This document shows, piece by piece, positions 19,660 through 28,487 of a DNA stretch of 64,000 nucleotides (positions are counted from its first letter, which is position 1; each line of letters starts with the position of its first letter). This stretch comes from Maribacter aquimaris (lineage in GTDB: Bacteria; Bacteroidota; Bacteroidia; Flavobacteriales; Flavobacteriaceae), in assembly GCF_014596745.1 (NCBI RefSeq), contig NZ_JABTCF010000002.1, positions 1 through 64,000 on the forward strand, read 5' to 3'. The notes beneath the pieces are model-generated. The model saw only the letters and a list, made by a program, of their open reading frames with translations. It had not been told where the DNA came from and did not search any database. The translations under genes and the position numbers were made by a program.

Positions 19660-20052
19660 ATGGAGGAAAAGTTTTTTATACTGGCTTCTTTTGAATTCGT
19701 TGCTGACGTGCAGATTCTTAAGGGAAAGTTGGAGTCTGAAGGTATTCCTGTTTTTTTGAAGGATGAAAATACTTTGAATTCGGACCCTTTGATCAGTCAT
19801 GCCATAGGCGGGGTTAAATTGCAGGTATATGCCAAGGATAAGGAAAGGGCCCTGGAAATTTATAATGAGATACGCGCCTATGCGATTGATGATAATGGTA
19901 ATCCTATTGTTTGTCCCAATTGCAAGGCCCAAAAATCAGAGGCTTATTTTGAACGCAAGACTATTTTTTATAAACTATTTCCTTTTTTTGAGGAAAAAAA
20001 ATACAAATGCTTAAATTGTGGTATCATTACTAAACCAGATAAGCATGTATAG
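19660..20052 (+). CDS. DUF2007-domain protein with zinc ribbon
   Basis: This 130-aa protein has an N-terminal DUF2007 (putative signal-transducing protein) alpha/beta domain at about residues 5-75, recognisable from EEKFFILASFEFVADVQILK, the LESEGIPVFLKDE segment and GGVKLQVYAKDKERALEIY. A C-terminal zinc ribbon is formed by CPNCKAQ (about residue 86) and KCLNCGI (about residue 119). It is soluble with no signal peptide. Its 3' end overlaps the start of bioD by 8 bp, so the two are probably co-translated, though I know of no biochemical link to biotin. The family's role is uncharacterised; the fold resembles PII-like proteins. Confidence 0.8.
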   Translation: MEEKFFILASFEFVADVQILKGKLESEGIPVFLKDENTLNSDPLISHAIGGVKLQVYAKDKERALEIYNEIRAYAIDDNGNPIVCPNCKAQKSEAYFERKTIFYKLFPFFEEKKYKCLNCGIITKPDKHV

Positions 20053-20662
20053 GATCTTTGTCACAGGAATTTCAACGGAAGTGGGTAAAACAATGGTTTC
20101 GGCCATTATAGCTGAGGCATTGGAAGCCGATTATTGGAAACCGGTACATGCAGGGGATTTGGAAAATACCGATAGTCATAAGGTGGCCCGATTGATTTCC
20201 AATAGTACATCGAAGATACATCCTTCTGATTATGAGCTCAATACCCCCATGAGTCCACATGCTTCGGCAGAAATCGATGGCATCACTATTGATGTCAACG
20301 GAATTTATGAACCAGGGACCGAAAACCATTTGGTGATTGAAGGGACTGGCGGGTTGTTAGTGCCGATGAACGACAACGATACGGTGCTAGATATGATATT
20401 GCCCAATTACAAGGTCATCGTGGTCTCCCGACATTATTTGGGAAGCATTAACCATACCCTATTGACTGTGAATTGGCTACTTCTTAAAGGATATGATGTG
20501 TCATTGATTTTTAGTGGTGATGAGAATCCTACAACGGAAAGCATCATACTTAAAAAGACAGGGGTACAATCGTTGGGTAGGATCAGCGAGGAAAAGACGT
20601 TTGATCAAGCGGTTATTAAAAAATATGCCGACCAATTACGCCCGGCATTGCTATCGCTCTAA
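20045..20662 (+). CDS. bioD: Dethiobiotin synthase
   Basis: ATP-dependent dethiobiotin synthetase carboxylates 7,8-diaminopelargonate to dethiobiotin, the penultimate step of biotin synthesis. I use the ATG at 20045, giving 205 aa, because MYRIFVTGISTEVGKTMVSA is the canonical N-terminus with the P-loop (GISTEVGKT). Further landmarks are YWKPVHAGD and the VIEGTGGLLVPMNDN loop. The protein is a little shorter than the E. coli enzyme but complete. No other bio gene lies nearby. The 3' end overlaps the convergent glycosyltransferase gene by 12 bp, so both stop codons lie within each other's coding sequence. Confidence 0.92.
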   Translation: MYRIFVTGISTEVGKTMVSAIIAEALEADYWKPVHAGDLENTDSHKVARLISNSTSKIHPSDYELNTPMSPHASAEIDGITIDVNGIYEPGTENHLVIEGTGGLLVPMNDNDTVLDMILPNYKVIVVSRHYLGSINHTLLTVNWLLLKGYDVSLIFSGDENPTTESIILKKTGVQSLGRISEEKTFDQAVIKKYADQLRPALLSL

Positions 20663-22141
20663 GCGCTGCAAAATTTCTGCTTTTTCCACCGTAGCAACTA
20701 CTTTATAATGTTTTACTAAATAGGCGTCAATATAACTATTTTCGGCTTCTTCCTTTTTATCGAAGACACGTCGATTTTTTCTCGTAACTATGGTTTTGGG
20801 CTGAAGGGTTTCCATAATGTACCGTAATTCATCCATCGAAAGGGCCCTTGGATTATCATGGAACGCAAATAATTCATCACGACAAATATTACTGGGGTGG
20901 GTGGCCGCTTTAGTCGGTGGTTTGGCATCCAGGACCCAATATCCTATATGATATCCCAGAAACAATATATTTTTGGTGTCTAGATGGTTTTCTTGGATGT
21001 ATTTGGGAACCGAAAAGCCCTCTCCATTGTAAAAAGTATCCCGCTCGTACTTATTTTGTGCAATATTGAAATACTCCAGATAGGTTTCCATCGGAATCAA
21101 TAAGAGTATAAATAGGAAATAAGGCTTCCATTTGAACTTTTTGAAATATTGCAAATTGCTTAGCGCAATGATCACCAATAACAATAACATGGGATGCAAT
21201 TGTATCAGATAGTGGCCGTTGATTCTACCCCCTTTATAAAAAGCGAACAATACACCTAAAATTGCCACAAGTAAGAATTGTATGGGTGCCAATTTAAAAT
21301 TGAGTAGTTTCTTTTTCCATGTATAAAAGAAAAAGCCGGCCAAGATTACAAAAGTGGGTGCTAGTTTAAGAACGGAGTATCTACGTGCATCAATATATGC
21401 CATTGGGGCCTTAAATACCGATGACACCCATAAATCTTTAATTCCTTGTAAATAATAAGGTAGTAATGTCAATGCAATGATCAGCAGTATGCCCATATAA
21501 TATAAAGAGGAGTGGCCTATTCCTTTGACCCAATTCCGGTTTCTGTAATGGTAATAAAAGACAAAGATTCCGAGGAACAATATGGCATAGGCAATATTCA
21601 TTTTAGACATCACTGCAATGCCCATAAGTAATCCCGAAAGAAATGTAGTACCCCATTTTTTATACTTTATCAAAAGGTATAATCCAGGCATAAAAAAGGC
21701 CATACAAATATGTTCTGACATTACGCCCTGTAGACTGCCAAACATAGAAAGCAATGCTACCGTTGCAATGGCAGCCCAAAGACCTATTTTTTTGGAATGG
21801 GCCTCCTGACCTATTTTATAGGTAAAAAAAGCAGCGCTGGTAACCAGTAGCACCCCAAGTAAGCGAATGGCGATAAAACTTTTGCCGAAAACATAAATAA
21901 CGGCTGCGAAAACAAGGAAAGTGATCGGAGGTTTTAAATCCCAAAGTTCGGTATAGGGCAAATGCCCCTCTACCCAGGATTGCCCCATAAGTATAAAGGT
22001 GCTTTCATCGCGATCAATATAATCCCTAAAGAAAAATGGGAGGCGAATAAAGAGCGAGATACAGAAGACAATTAGAAAAACCGTTCTATCCTTTAGGTTG
22101 GTACCGTTCTTTACAATCGAATTTATAAGGGTGTTGGACAT
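20651..22141 (-). CDS. GT39/ArnT-like membrane glycosyltransferase
   Basis: I choose the start at 22141 (MSNTLINSIVKNGTN), giving 496 aa. The upstream extension from 22174 adds only a charged stretch. The protein has about ten TM helices. The first extracytoplasmic loop carries FRDYIDRDESTF, matching the acidic catalytic motif of the PMT/ArnT (GT-C) superfamily, followed by LWDLKPPITF. Such enzymes transfer a sugar from a polyprenyl-phosphate donor to a protein or lipid at the periplasmic side. The substrate cannot be read from sequence. A soluble C-terminal part of roughly 130 residues follows the last TM segment. The gene is monocistronic by layout and convergent with bioD. Confidence 0.78.
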   Translation of the reverse strand: MSNTLINSIVKNGTNLKDRTVFLIVFCISLFIRLPFFFRDYIDRDESTFILMGQSWVEGHLPYTELWDLKPPITFLVFAAVIYVFGKSFIAIRLLGVLLVTSAAFFTYKIGQEAHSKKIGLWAAIATVALLSMFGSLQGVMSEHICMAFFMPGLYLLIKYKKWGTTFLSGLLMGIAVMSKMNIAYAILFLGIFVFYYHYRNRNWVKGIGHSSLYYMGILLIIALTLLPYYLQGIKDLWVSSVFKAPMAYIDARRYSVLKLAPTFVILAGFFFYTWKKKLLNFKLAPIQFLLVAILGVLFAFYKGGRINGHYLIQLHPMLLLLVIIALSNLQYFKKFKWKPYFLFILLLIPMETYLEYFNIAQNKYERDTFYNGEGFSVPKYIQENHLDTKNILFLGYHIGYWVLDAKPPTKAATHPSNICRDELFAFHDNPRALSMDELRYIMETLQPKTIVTRKNRRVFDKKEEAENSYIDAYLVKHYKVVATVEKAEILQRLER

Positions 22142-22280
22142 GTATTTTCTTGGGATTGATTTCCCTCTTTGCAAGATAAATATAATACCAAATGATTTTC
22201 AAAAGGACTGAATAAATTTGAATTATTTTTTTGTTCCGATGAAATTGAAAATCTTAGTGCTGCCTATGTTACTGTGCTAT

Positions 22281-22639
22281 ATGCATTCTTCGCTTCGAGG
22301 GAGGCTATAAGACATTAGGCGCTATAGAGCAATCCGGTAGATATTGTTATTGTGTATGCACCGGGAGCCGTTCGTGGGGATTGTTTGGAAAAAAAGACAA
22401 TTGATATAATATTCTAGAACAAATTACCGTTGCTTACTACAGATAAGTGGAAAGTGGGCCGTACTTTTGGTGCTTCGGGAATGTTGGGTTTGGAATTTAC
22501 CTTGCTCATGTTACGACATAATGGATTTATTGATATTCCATTTGGTATGCAAGATAAAAAACCGGGGAAAATTAGACCAGTAATGGTGAATGCCGTTGGT
22601 TTTGGAGGAAATGCAATATCGGTTTTACTTTCCGTTTAA
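22281..22639 (+). pseudogene. Remnant of a beta-ketoacyl synthase gene
   Basis: The intact part (from 22430) contains TTDKWKVGRTFGASGMLGLE and VMVNAVGFGGNAISVLL, the C-terminal signature of a flavobacterial beta-ketoacyl-ACP synthase-like protein. In the same frame further upstream, from 22340, DIVIVYAPGAVRGD matches the APGTxxGD region, but a TAG interrupts it near 22413. Before that, GGYKTLGAIEQSG continues in a shifted frame. The N-terminal two thirds of the enzyme, including the catalytic cysteine, are missing. The remnant therefore has at least one stop and one frameshift and should not give a functional protein. Confidence 0.75.
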
Positions 22640-22699
22640 TGAATAGGATTATTCTTATTAAATTGAGTATCTTTCTTATACCAACCTAAAATCAAGATT

Positions 22700-23278
22700 A
22701 TGGAACAATGGTTTGCCGCATTGACTTCGTTTGAAAAAATCTATTGGATTGTCGCTATAGCATCATCGATTGTTTTATTGATCCTACTGGCTATGACCTT
22801 TATAGGGGGCGATGTTGATGATTTGGGAGGAGATGTCGATACCGATATAGAATCGGATACAGGTATTGATTTCCAGTTTTTATCCTTTAAGAATTTAATG
22901 GGATTTTTTACCATTTTCGGATGGGTAGGTGTCTCATGTTTGGAAAGTGGGTATTCCAAGGCAACGACCATTTTGATTTCCGTTGTATGCGGTTTGTTGA
23001 TGATGTTGGCCATGGCTTCGCTGTTCTACTATTTGAGCAAATTGCAAAGTAGTGGAACCTTAAAACTTAAAAATGCCCTTGACCAAATCGGGGAGGTATA
23101 TTTGACCATAGGGGCCAATAGGTCTACCATAGGTAAGGTAAGTATAAGTGTGCAAGGGACGTTACGTGAACTTGAGGCGCTTACCGAGGAAGATAAAGAC
23201 TTGCACCAAGGAGATGTGGTAAAGGTTACGGAGGTCACCGAAAACGGAATACTGATTGTTCAACTCTTAAATAAATAA
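22700..23278 (+). CDS. NfeD-like membrane protein partner of flotillin
   Basis: This 192-aa protein has TM segments at about residues 17-36 (VAIASSIVLLILLAMTFIGG), 70-84 and 91-110. The linker GGDVDDLGGDVDTDIESDTG is typical of the YuaF/OB-fold group. The C-terminal 65 residues form an OB-fold-like beta domain (GEVYLTIGANRSTIGKVSIS to GILIVQLLNK), as in short NfeD proteins. Such proteins are encoded next to flotillins and are thought to support membrane microdomain assembly. Here the flotillin gene starts 6 bp downstream, which strongly supports the pairing. Confidence 0.82.
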   Translation: MEQWFAALTSFEKIYWIVAIASSIVLLILLAMTFIGGDVDDLGGDVDTDIESDTGIDFQFLSFKNLMGFFTIFGWVGVSCLESGYSKATTILISVVCGLLMMLAMASLFYYLSKLQSSGTLKLKNALDQIGEVYLTIGANRSTIGKVSISVQGTLRELEALTEEDKDLHQGDVVKVTEVTENGILIVQLLNK

Positions 23279-23283
23279 CCAAA

Positions 23284-24726
23284 ATGTTCTTATTACCATT
23301 ACAACTGGGCGCTGGCGCCTCATTGCTGGCCATTGGTTTTGCAATTCTTTTCTTTTTCATCATCATTATTTCTTTTATACGTAGGTATAAGCGCTGTCCA
23401 TCGGATCGTATTCTTGTAGTCTATGGTAAAGTTGGTGGTGGGAATTCTGCAAAATGTATCCATGGTGGTGCTGCATTCATCTGGCCTGTGGTCCAAGATT
23501 ACCAATTTTTGGATTTGACCCCTATTTCAATAGAAGTTAATTTGGTCAATGCCTTAAGTAAGCAGAATATCCGTGTGAATGTGCCTTCGCGATTCACCAT
23601 TGGGGTTTCTACTGAACCGGGTATTATGCAAAATGCGGCAGAACGACTTTTGGGTCTTGGTCAAAATGAAATACAGGACTTAGCCCAGGAAATCATTTTC
23701 GGCCAGTTACGTTTGGTAGTCGCTTCTATGGATATTGAGGAAATCAACTCGGATAGGGATAAATTCTTGACCAATATCTCCCAGAGTGTAGAATCCGAAT
23801 TGAAGAAAGTAGGTCTAAAGCTGATCAACGTGAATATTACCGATATTGTTGATGAGTCTGGTTATATAGAGGCTTTGGGTAAGGAAGCTGCGGCCCATGC
23901 CATTAACGCGGCAAGAAAATCAGTAGCAGAGAAAACCAGGGATGGTTCTATTGGTGAGGCCAATGCCGTACAGGATGAACGGACACAAGTTGCTGCGGCA
24001 AACGCCAAAGCGGTAGAAGGGGAAAACATTGCCAAGATCAATGTAGCGAATTCCGACTCCCTAAGAAGACAACGTGAGGCCGAGGCCGAACGTACCGCAA
24101 TCGCTGCGGAAAAAGTCCAGGCAGCGAAAGCATTGGAAGAATCGTATGCTGCTGAAAAGGATGCGGAGATTGCCAGGGCGGAAAGGGAGCGTAGTTCCCA
24201 AATGGCGGATATTGTGGTCCCTGCGGAAATAGATAAGAAGAAAGTGGAGATCGATGCAGAAGCCGATGCGGAAAAAACCCGTAGAATAGCAAAAGGGGAG
24301 GCAGATGCCATACTTTTTAAGGCGCAGGCTGAGGCAAAAGGTATGTATGAAGTACTAACCAAACAAGCTGCTGGTTTAGAGCAGATTGTAAAAGCAGCAG
24401 GGGATAGTCCTAAAGATGCGGTACTGTTATTGGTGGCTGATAAACTTCCTGAGCTCGTTAGAACCCAAGCAGAGGCCATCAAGAACATAAAAATAGATAA
24501 AGTCACGGTATGGGATTCAGGGGCTAAGACAGCCGATGGAAAAGGTTCCACTGCCAATTTTATTTCTGGAATGTATAAATCTGTACCACCATTGCAGGAA
24601 ATGTTCAATATGGCAGGAATGCAATTACCTGAATATCTAAAAGGAAAAGATATTGTTGATACGGCCATGGCAGAAGAGGATGAATCTAACAAAAAAGAAG
24701 GGTTAAAAGACGATTCGGAAGAATAG
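23284..24726 (+). CDS. Flotillin-family SPFH-domain protein
   Basis: This 480-aa protein has an N-terminal membrane segment (residues 8-30), an SPFH/band-7 domain at about 35-190 (ILVVYGKVGG, INVNITDIVDESGYIEALG) and a long Ala/Glu-rich coiled-coil flotillin region at about 200-380 full of AEAERTAIAAEK-type heptads. The C-terminal tail is acidic. The features match YqiK/FloT-type flotillins, which oligomerise at the inner membrane and organise microdomains. It forms a two-gene operon with the NfeD-like gene and is followed by a strong hairpin terminator. No odd features. Confidence 0.9.
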   Translation: MFLLPLQLGAGASLLAIGFAILFFFIIIISFIRRYKRCPSDRILVVYGKVGGGNSAKCIHGGAAFIWPVVQDYQFLDLTPISIEVNLVNALSKQNIRVNVPSRFTIGVSTEPGIMQNAAERLLGLGQNEIQDLAQEIIFGQLRLVVASMDIEEINSDRDKFLTNISQSVESELKKVGLKLINVNITDIVDESGYIEALGKEAAAHAINAARKSVAEKTRDGSIGEANAVQDERTQVAAANAKAVEGENIAKINVANSDSLRRQREAEAERTAIAAEKVQAAKALEESYAAEKDAEIARAERERSSQMADIVVPAEIDKKKVEIDAEADAEKTRRIAKGEADAILFKAQAEAKGMYEVLTKQAAGLEQIVKAAGDSPKDAVLLLVADKLPELVRTQAEAIKNIKIDKVTVWDSGAKTADGKGSTANFISGMYKSVPPLQEMFNMAGMQLPEYLKGKDIVDTAMAEEDESNKKEGLKDDSEE

Positions 24727-24754
24727 TTAAAGGATTGTCCTTTAAGTAGAAATA

Positions 24755-24790
24755 AACCTGGTTGCTGTGAAAAGCAACTAGGTTTTTTTG
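24755..24790 (+). terminator. Rho-independent terminator after flotillin gene
   Basis: The stem aacctggttgct / agcaactaggtt (one mismatch) has a 6-nt loop and is followed by seven T. It lies 29 bp behind the flotillin stop. A separate perfect 8-bp hairpin (ttaaagga/tcctttaa) lies just before it at 24,727-24,745. Confidence 0.8.
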
Positions 24791-24967
24791 TTGAATAAAG
24801 GTATTCGCTAAAAAAAACCAGTACTATGGAAAATGTCAGGGAAATGGCATCTGGAAAAATTGAATAACTCTTTTTTATTCTAAACTACTAAGTTCCACTT
24901 TCTTTACATTCCGCTTTTAGCACACATTATCCATACAAATGAGAAGATTGCAAAACTGAATTTCCTA

Positions 24968-26464
24968 TTAAAGATCAATGACCTTATTATAGGCACTTTT
25001 CAACTTCTTAATTACGATTTCCAGTTCTTCTTCATTTAAATGCCCAAAACCAAAACGAATAGCACAGGTATGTTTATCTTGATATAAAATGGTTTTTGGT
25101 AGGAATAAATCTAATTTTTCAGCTTCCTCAGCAAGTTTCACCAATGATATGGTTTCTACAAATTGCAGCCATATTGCCAAACCTCCTAAGGGTATTTCCC
25201 AAGTGATGACACCTTTAAGATAATAGTTTAAAAAATGGCACAAACTATCGCGACGCTGTTTGTAAGTGACTATGTTTTTTTTCTTAAGTCTATATATTTC
25301 GCCTTCGGAAATAAGTTCAGAAAGCATTTGTTCTTGTATTAAATCGCCTTGTTTATCCAGTAATTGCAAGTAATTTTTAGCTTCGGAAATTAAGTTTTCC
25401 GGTGCCACTACAAAGCCCGTGTGAAAACTTGGAAATAACGACTGTCCCAACTTGCCCAAATAAATAACCATTCCGTTGGCATCTGCACTGGCCATAGGTA
25501 ACATTGCAGAACCTTCCAACTGAAAATCGTAATCGTAATCATCTTCTATAATGGCAAATCCATGTGTTTTTGCTAATTGCAATAATTGTAATCGCCGTTT
25601 TGCGCTCAACGTTATGGTTGTAGGATAATCCCTATTGGCACAAACATACACACAGCGTATACTTCCTTTAACAAAATGCTTTTTTATATACTCTATATTT
25701 AAACCTTCACTATCTACAGGAATCGTTCTAATCGTTGCGCCTGCTTGTTGAAAAATCATATTGGCAGCATAATTGCTCAACTGTCCAACCAACACCAAAT
25801 CATCCTGTTTAATTAATAATTGTGAGACTATATACAGACTCATTTCCGTGCTACGCGTATTTACTAGATTATTTGGTTTTATGTGAAATCCTCGTGTTGC
25901 GTTTAAATAATTACAAAGTTGTGTGCTAAAAACCGAAGGAATCAACGCACTTGTCTTATTCCATTTATTAATTAATGGTTTTCGTTTCATGGCAGCACTA
26001 TACCATCTGGAAAATTGATGTACTGGATGTAAACGCAAATCGGGCTTACCATCGTTAATAGAATATTTAGCAGTCGTTTCTTGTACTGTTGAAGCCAAAT
26101 GAAATGACTGTTGAAAAGGAAAACCAACCACTTTCGGATACGTATAAGCCTGATGGATATGCTGGGCTGTTGCCTTGATTTTTACAGTGGATTCCTCCGG
26201 CACCAAAACGAAAGTCCCTCTATTGGCTATTATATCTACCCAACCTTGTGAAGCCAATTCTTCGTAAATGGCAACGGCTGTATTGCGATGGATGTTTAAA
26301 AACTGACTTAAAACACGTGTTCCTGGTAATTTACTGCCTTTGTCTAAATAGCCACGCTGTATCGCATTTATAATTTGTTGTGCCACTTGTATATAAACAG
26401 GTTGCACAATCGTTTTGTCGAATGTGACAAGTTGTTTTAATATATCACTAACCGGACTATTCAT
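24968..26464 (-). CDS. MocR-type GntR regulator with aminotransferase-like domain, PLP lysine apparently lost
   Basis: This 498-aa protein has an N-terminal GntR winged helix (about residues 15-85: QPVYIQVAQQII, HRNTAVAIYEELASQGW) joined to a class-I aminotransferase-like domain (about 150-490) with EDDYDYDF. MocR regulators normally bind PLP through a Lys in a GTFSKTL-type motif. Here the aligned segment is YLGKLGQSLFPSFHTGF, with Gln341 where the Lys is expected. The usual Arg-containing LRxGY is also changed to FHTGF. It may sense a ligand without a Schiff base. It is divergent from a TonB receptor gene 97 bp away, its likely target. The pair is more AT-rich than the neighbours, suggesting transfer. 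Confidence 0.82.
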   Translation of the reverse strand: MNSPVSDILKQLVTFDKTIVQPVYIQVAQQIINAIQRGYLDKGSKLPGTRVLSQFLNIHRNTAVAIYEELASQGWVDIIANRGTFVLVPEESTVKIKATAQHIHQAYTYPKVVGFPFQQSFHLASTVQETTAKYSINDGKPDLRLHPVHQFSRWYSAAMKRKPLINKWNKTSALIPSVFSTQLCNYLNATRGFHIKPNNLVNTRSTEMSLYIVSQLLIKQDDLVLVGQLSNYAANMIFQQAGATIRTIPVDSEGLNIEYIKKHFVKGSIRCVYVCANRDYPTTITLSAKRRLQLLQLAKTHGFAIIEDDYDYDFQLEGSAMLPMASADANGMVIYLGKLGQSLFPSFHTGFVVAPENLISEAKNYLQLLDKQGDLIQEQMLSELISEGEIYRLKKKNIVTYKQRRDSLCHFLNYYLKGVITWEIPLGGLAIWLQFVETISLVKLAEEAEKLDLFLPKTILYQDKHTCAIRFGFGHLNEEELEIVIKKLKSAYNKVIDL

Positions 26465-26475
26465 TGTTTTAAAAC

Positions 26476-26494
26476 TGGACTAGGTTAATCGTCC
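26476..26494. promoter_or_regulatory. Possible operator between MocR and TonB receptor genes
   Basis: In the 97-bp divergent spacer, ggactaggttaatcgtcc has GGAC and GTCC as inverted half sites around a 10-bp centre. MocR regulators bind spaced repeats in such divergent promoters. The match is short and the assignment is speculative. Confidence 0.3.
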
Positions 26495-26561
26495 GGAAAG
26501 TTACGACTTTTGCAGAATAAAATTAATTGAAGCAATGACAGCCATTACAAAATCCAACTAG

Positions 26562-28397
26562 ATGAAAAAGAAAGTCTTACTTTTTGCATTTTTACTAATT
26601 AGTGCATTTCAATTACATGCCCAACAAGAAGAACCTATCATAAAAGTCGATTCCTTAAGTGAGGTTGTAGTTACTTCAACCCGGATTGATTTACCCTTCA
26701 AAGAAAATTCCAGGACCATAAATATTATTACAGCAGCTGATATTAAAAACAGTTCTGCCGGTACCATGGCGGATTTATTACAGCAAGTTGCCGGTGTAGA
26801 CATTAGAAGACGTGGTACTGGAGGAAGTCAGGCTGATTTATTTATCAGAGGTGGTGGTTTTGATCAAACACTCTTATTGATTGATGGTATTAAAATGGAC
26901 GATGCACAAACAGGTCACCATACCATGAATGCTTCTTTACCGCTGGAGGTTATTGAGCGCATAGAAGTTATAAAAGGTCCAGCAGCTCGGGTTTTTGGGC
27001 AGAACGCTTTTACAGGTGCCATTAATATTGTCACTAAAAGCAATTTAAAAAATTCCGTTTCTGCAAATCTTGAAGCTGGTTCTTTTGGTCAGCTTAATGG
27101 TTCTGTGACCGTAGGGTCTGAATTGGAAAATTCAACACATATTTTCCATGCTGGAAAAATGACTTCGGAAGGGTATAGAAATAATTCGGATTATGACAAT
27201 TCCAACTTTTTTCTAAAAAGCATATTCAATAAAAAAGACCAACCTATTGAGATGATTGCAACGTTCTTTGAACGAAAATTCGGCGCTGAAAATTTTTACA
27301 CACCAAGTAGTTGGGGGTTTAATGAATATGAAGAAACCCAAAATAGCTTAATGGCATTTACAACCACTTTTAAGTCTGAAAAATTAAAAATTAAACCGCG
27401 TGTGTATTGGAAACGGAATCAAGATATGTTTCTACTGCAACGGGATGACCCCAACTCTTTCAGAAATTTTCATATTTCAGATAAAATCGGCGCCGAAGCT
27501 AATGCAGCGTACACCTCTGAATTAGGTATTACAGGATTTGGAATCGATATGTCCAAAGTGTATTTGCGAAGCAATAATTTGGGTCAGCGTAATCGTTTTA
27601 TGACCACCTTGTTTTTAGAACATAGATTTCAATTTGCTGACAATCGTTTAGATATTACTCCAGGAGTTGCCATGACGTATTTTTCGGATTTTAAATTCAA
27701 TGCCTTTCCTGGTTTGGATATTGGATTTGACATTACCAACAACCTAAAAGGGTATGGAAACATTGGTTTTACGTACAGAATACCTACCTATACCGATTTA
27801 TATTATAACGGAGGCGGAAGTGTAGGGAATCCGGATTTGGAACCCGAAGAAGCCTTTGCACAAGAATTGGGAATTAAATATGTGAGTCCAAAAATTGGGG
27901 CAAGTATTTCAGTTTTTAATAGGGACGCGGAAAATCTTATTGATTATATCAGGCAAAATATAGATGAAGAAAATTTTACCGCAACCAACATCGCTGAAGT
28001 TAATACTAAAGGATTGGAAATTGATGCTTCTTATAATTTTAAGCTGAATACCTTCAATCAAACCTTAGCAATCGGCTATGCTTTTTTGGATGATAATATT
28101 TTAGACCAAAACGAAGAATTGTCGCGGTATTCCCTGAACACATTGAAACATCATTTTACGACCCGATTGAGTACTAAATTATTCAAAAATGTAAGCCAGA
28201 ATATTGTTTACAAATACGCTGAACGTACCACAGGACAAACGTACAACGTGTGGGATGCCTCTATTGTACTAAAATTAAAACAAGTTGAATTATCAATGAC
28301 GGCAAACAATATTTTTGATGCTGAATATATTGAGTCTGGCTTTACACCAATGCCACCAAGTAATGTGCTATTTGGTTTGCGTTATAGTTTTAAATAA
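26562..28397 (+). CDS. TonB-dependent outer-membrane receptor (BtuB-like)
   Basis: This 611-aa protein has a signal peptide (MKKKVLLFAFLLISAFQLHAQ), a TonB-box-like SEVVVTSTRI, a plug domain at about residues 45-155 (NSSAGTMADLLQQVAGVDIR, LLIDGIKMDD, IERIEVIKGPA) and a 22-strand-type barrel to a C-terminal aromatic strand (FGLRYSFK). It imports an unidentified small substrate through the outer membrane using ExbBD-TonB energy. The divergent MocR-like regulator suggests a vitamin or amine-related ligand, but that is only context. It has no SusD partner or carboxypeptidase-like N-terminal extension, unlike glycan receptors. Its composition is AT-rich, like the regulator. Confidence 0.85.
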   Translation: MKKKVLLFAFLLISAFQLHAQQEEPIIKVDSLSEVVVTSTRIDLPFKENSRTINIITAADIKNSSAGTMADLLQQVAGVDIRRRGTGGSQADLFIRGGGFDQTLLLIDGIKMDDAQTGHHTMNASLPLEVIERIEVIKGPAARVFGQNAFTGAINIVTKSNLKNSVSANLEAGSFGQLNGSVTVGSELENSTHIFHAGKMTSEGYRNNSDYDNSNFFLKSIFNKKDQPIEMIATFFERKFGAENFYTPSSWGFNEYEETQNSLMAFTTTFKSEKLKIKPRVYWKRNQDMFLLQRDDPNSFRNFHISDKIGAEANAAYTSELGITGFGIDMSKVYLRSNNLGQRNRFMTTLFLEHRFQFADNRLDITPGVAMTYFSDFKFNAFPGLDIGFDITNNLKGYGNIGFTYRIPTYTDLYYNGGGSVGNPDLEPEEAFAQELGIKYVSPKIGASISVFNRDAENLIDYIRQNIDEENFTATNIAEVNTKGLEIDASYNFKLNTFNQTLAIGYAFLDDNILDQNEELSRYSLNTLKHHFTTRLSTKLFKNVSQNIVYKYAERTTGQTYNVWDASIVLKLKQVELSMTANNIFDAEYIESGFTPMPPSNVLFGLRYSFK

Positions 28398-28487
28398 CAA
28401 TCATCATTTGGATACTTCTGTAGATTATTATAAAGATGTAGTGCCTACAATGGCTTTTAAAGACCTATTTTAGGAGATTTCATACAT

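Noticed and set aside
23862-24692. 276-codon minus-strand frame opposite the flotillin gene
   Set aside because: Its Ala/Ser-rich sequence is the mirror of the Ala/Glu coiled coil on the plus strand, so it is a shadow frame.
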